DNA of 64,000 bases from Sphingobacteriaceae bacterium DW12 (GTDB taxonomy: Bacteria > Bacteroidota > Bacteroidia > Sphingobacteriales > Sphingobacteriaceae): the NCBI GenBank assembly GCA_000783305.1, contig JROE01000008.1, positions 124,001 to 188,000 on the forward strand. The letters run 5' to 3'. The notes below the pieces were generated by a model, which worked only from the letters and a program-made list of their open reading frames with translations, made no database searches and was not told the origin of the DNA. Within the stretch, counting starts at the first letter, position 1. Every line of letters begins with the position of its first letter. The translations under genes and the position numbers were made by a program. Below, piece after piece: positions 63,270 through 64,000 of this stretch.

Positions 63270-64000
63270 ATGGAAAAAATGAAAAGACGATCGGCGTTAG
63301 CCGCTTTAGGAGCTTTATCCTTGGGCCTAACATCGACAAGTTTATTAAAAGGTGAGGTTTTGCACAAACCTCGTGCTATTGACAAGAAAACCATTCATAC
63401 CGATATATTGGTGGTAGGTGGTGGGACATCAGGCGTAGTCGCCGCTATTCAAGCTGGTCGGGCTGGTAAAAAGACGGTTTTGGTAGAGAATGGAAGTATG
63501 CTGGGGGGGACGACTACCACAGGAGGAGTGGCATTTCCCGGCATTTTCTTTGCCTGGGGCAAGCAAGTGATAGGTGGTATAGGCTGGGAATTGGTCCAGG
63601 AAGCTGTTGCCTTGAATAACGATCGCTTGCCAGATTTTACCGTCCCCCATGGGAGGTGGCATTGGAAGCATCAAGTCCGATTGAATGGCCCACTCTACGC
63701 TTTGGTAATAGAAGACAAATGTGTAGAGGCGGGGGTTGATATTCGCTTCTACGAGACCCCTGTATCCGTCGTGGAGCACAAGAATGGCTGGAAGGTAACT
63801 ACCGTTGGTAAAGGTACCCAAACAGACATCTATTGCAATCAGTTGATTGACTGTACAGGAAATGCTCTTGTGGTGTCATTAGCTGGGTTCAACCTTTTGC
63901 GAGAAGCTGAGATTCAACCCGGTACCCTTATGTTCAACATTGGGGGGTATCAGCCCGATCAATTGGACATGAAGGCCATTGCACAAGAATTTAATCAGGC
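63270..64000 (+). CDS. Tat-exported FAD-dependent oxidoreductase (3' end outside window)
   Basis: The ATG at 63270 opens a frame of at least 243 codons that runs off the window. A twin-arginine signal (KRRSALAALGALSLGLT) is followed by the dinucleotide-binding fold DILVVGGGTSGVVAAIQAGR and LGGTTTTGGVAFPGIFF, of the FAD_oxidored family, then CNQLIDCTGNALVVSLAG. Unlike the paralogues at 2769 and 4778, which use Sec-like signals, this copy keeps a full GxGxxG-type motif (GGGTSG) and is exported folded by Tat. It is in an operon with an upstream SusCD pair. The substrate is unknown. Confidence 0.88.
   Translation, partial: MEKMKRRSALAALGALSLGLTSTSLLKGEVLHKPRAIDKKTIHTDILVVGGGTSGVVAAIQAGRAGKKTVLVENGSMLGGTTTTGGVAFPGIFFAWGKQVIGGIGWELVQEAVALNNDRLPDFTVPHGRWHWKHQVRLNGPLYALVIEDKCVEAGVDIRFYETPVSVVEHKNGWKVTTVGKGTQTDIYCNQLIDCTGNALVVSLAGFNLLREAEIQPGTLMFNIGGYQPDQLDMKAIAQEFNQ

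Noticed and set aside
1..64000. CRISPR arrays, tRNA/rRNA genes, insertion sequences, prophage or defence systems
   Set aside because: I looked through the sequence and found no repeat-spacer pattern, no clover-leaf-like RNA gene, no transposase or integrase frame and no recognisable defence gene set.

Overview
This 64 kb window is chromosomal DNA from a Bacteroidota, most likely a Sphingobacterium-like member of the Sphingobacteriaceae. The evidence is five SusC/SusD outer-membrane nutrient-uptake pairs, the ECF sigma factor / FecR anti-sigma / STN-domain SusC signalling arrangement, many lipoproteins, moderate G+C and weak Shine-Dalgarno signals. I saw no rRNA, tRNA, CRISPR array, insertion sequence or phage module.

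Region by region. 1-8293 (+): the end of a SusC, a SusD, two paralogous secreted FAD-dependent oxidoreductases and a CstA-type transporter. 8385-17764 (-): ECF sigma factor, FecR, STN-type SusC, SusD and a Tat-secreted phosphocholine-type phospholipase C. 17945-24559: an Lrp/AsnC regulator divergent from an amine operon of ethanolamine-type permease, glutamine-synthetase-like ligase, iron alcohol dehydrogenase, class I amidotransferase-type hydrolase and aldehyde dehydrogenase. 24840-32221 (+): an IPT/NHL lipoprotein, SusC, SusD and a DUF4361-type lipoprotein. 32300-38258: mixed small transcription units, namely a DUF1398 protein, a TlpA-like protein split by an apparent frameshift, a small membrane protein, a sialate O-acetylesterase plus GH43-like pair, and a small lipoprotein. 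38741-53194 (+): FecR, SusC, SusD, creatininase-family protein, MFS permease, two UxaA-type dehydratase subunits, a fuconolactonase-like amidohydrolase, RidA, a Tat-secreted 778-residue protein of unknown family, then an ECF sigma factor. 53219-56053 (-): an AadA-like nucleotidyltransferase, an unknown protein and a CrtA-like protein. 56496-64000 (+): ECF sigma, FecR, SusC, SusD and the start of a third FAD-dependent oxidoreductase, which runs off the window.

How the genes may work together. The most interesting reading is a phospholipid head-group scavenging island at 8.4-24.6 kb. A sigma/FecR-controlled SusCD system exports a phospholipase C. Beside it lies an operon whose enzymes fit oxidation of ethanolamine after gamma-glutamylation, a route that does not need EutBC ammonia lyase or a microcompartment. 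The 38.7-53.2 kb locus looks like uptake and dehydrative catabolism of a sugar acid or sugar lactone. Its FecR lacks an adjacent sigma factor, and an unpaired sigma gene lies at its far end. The first and last loci share the plan SusC-SusD-secreted flavoprotein. The specific substrate of every SusCD pair is inference.
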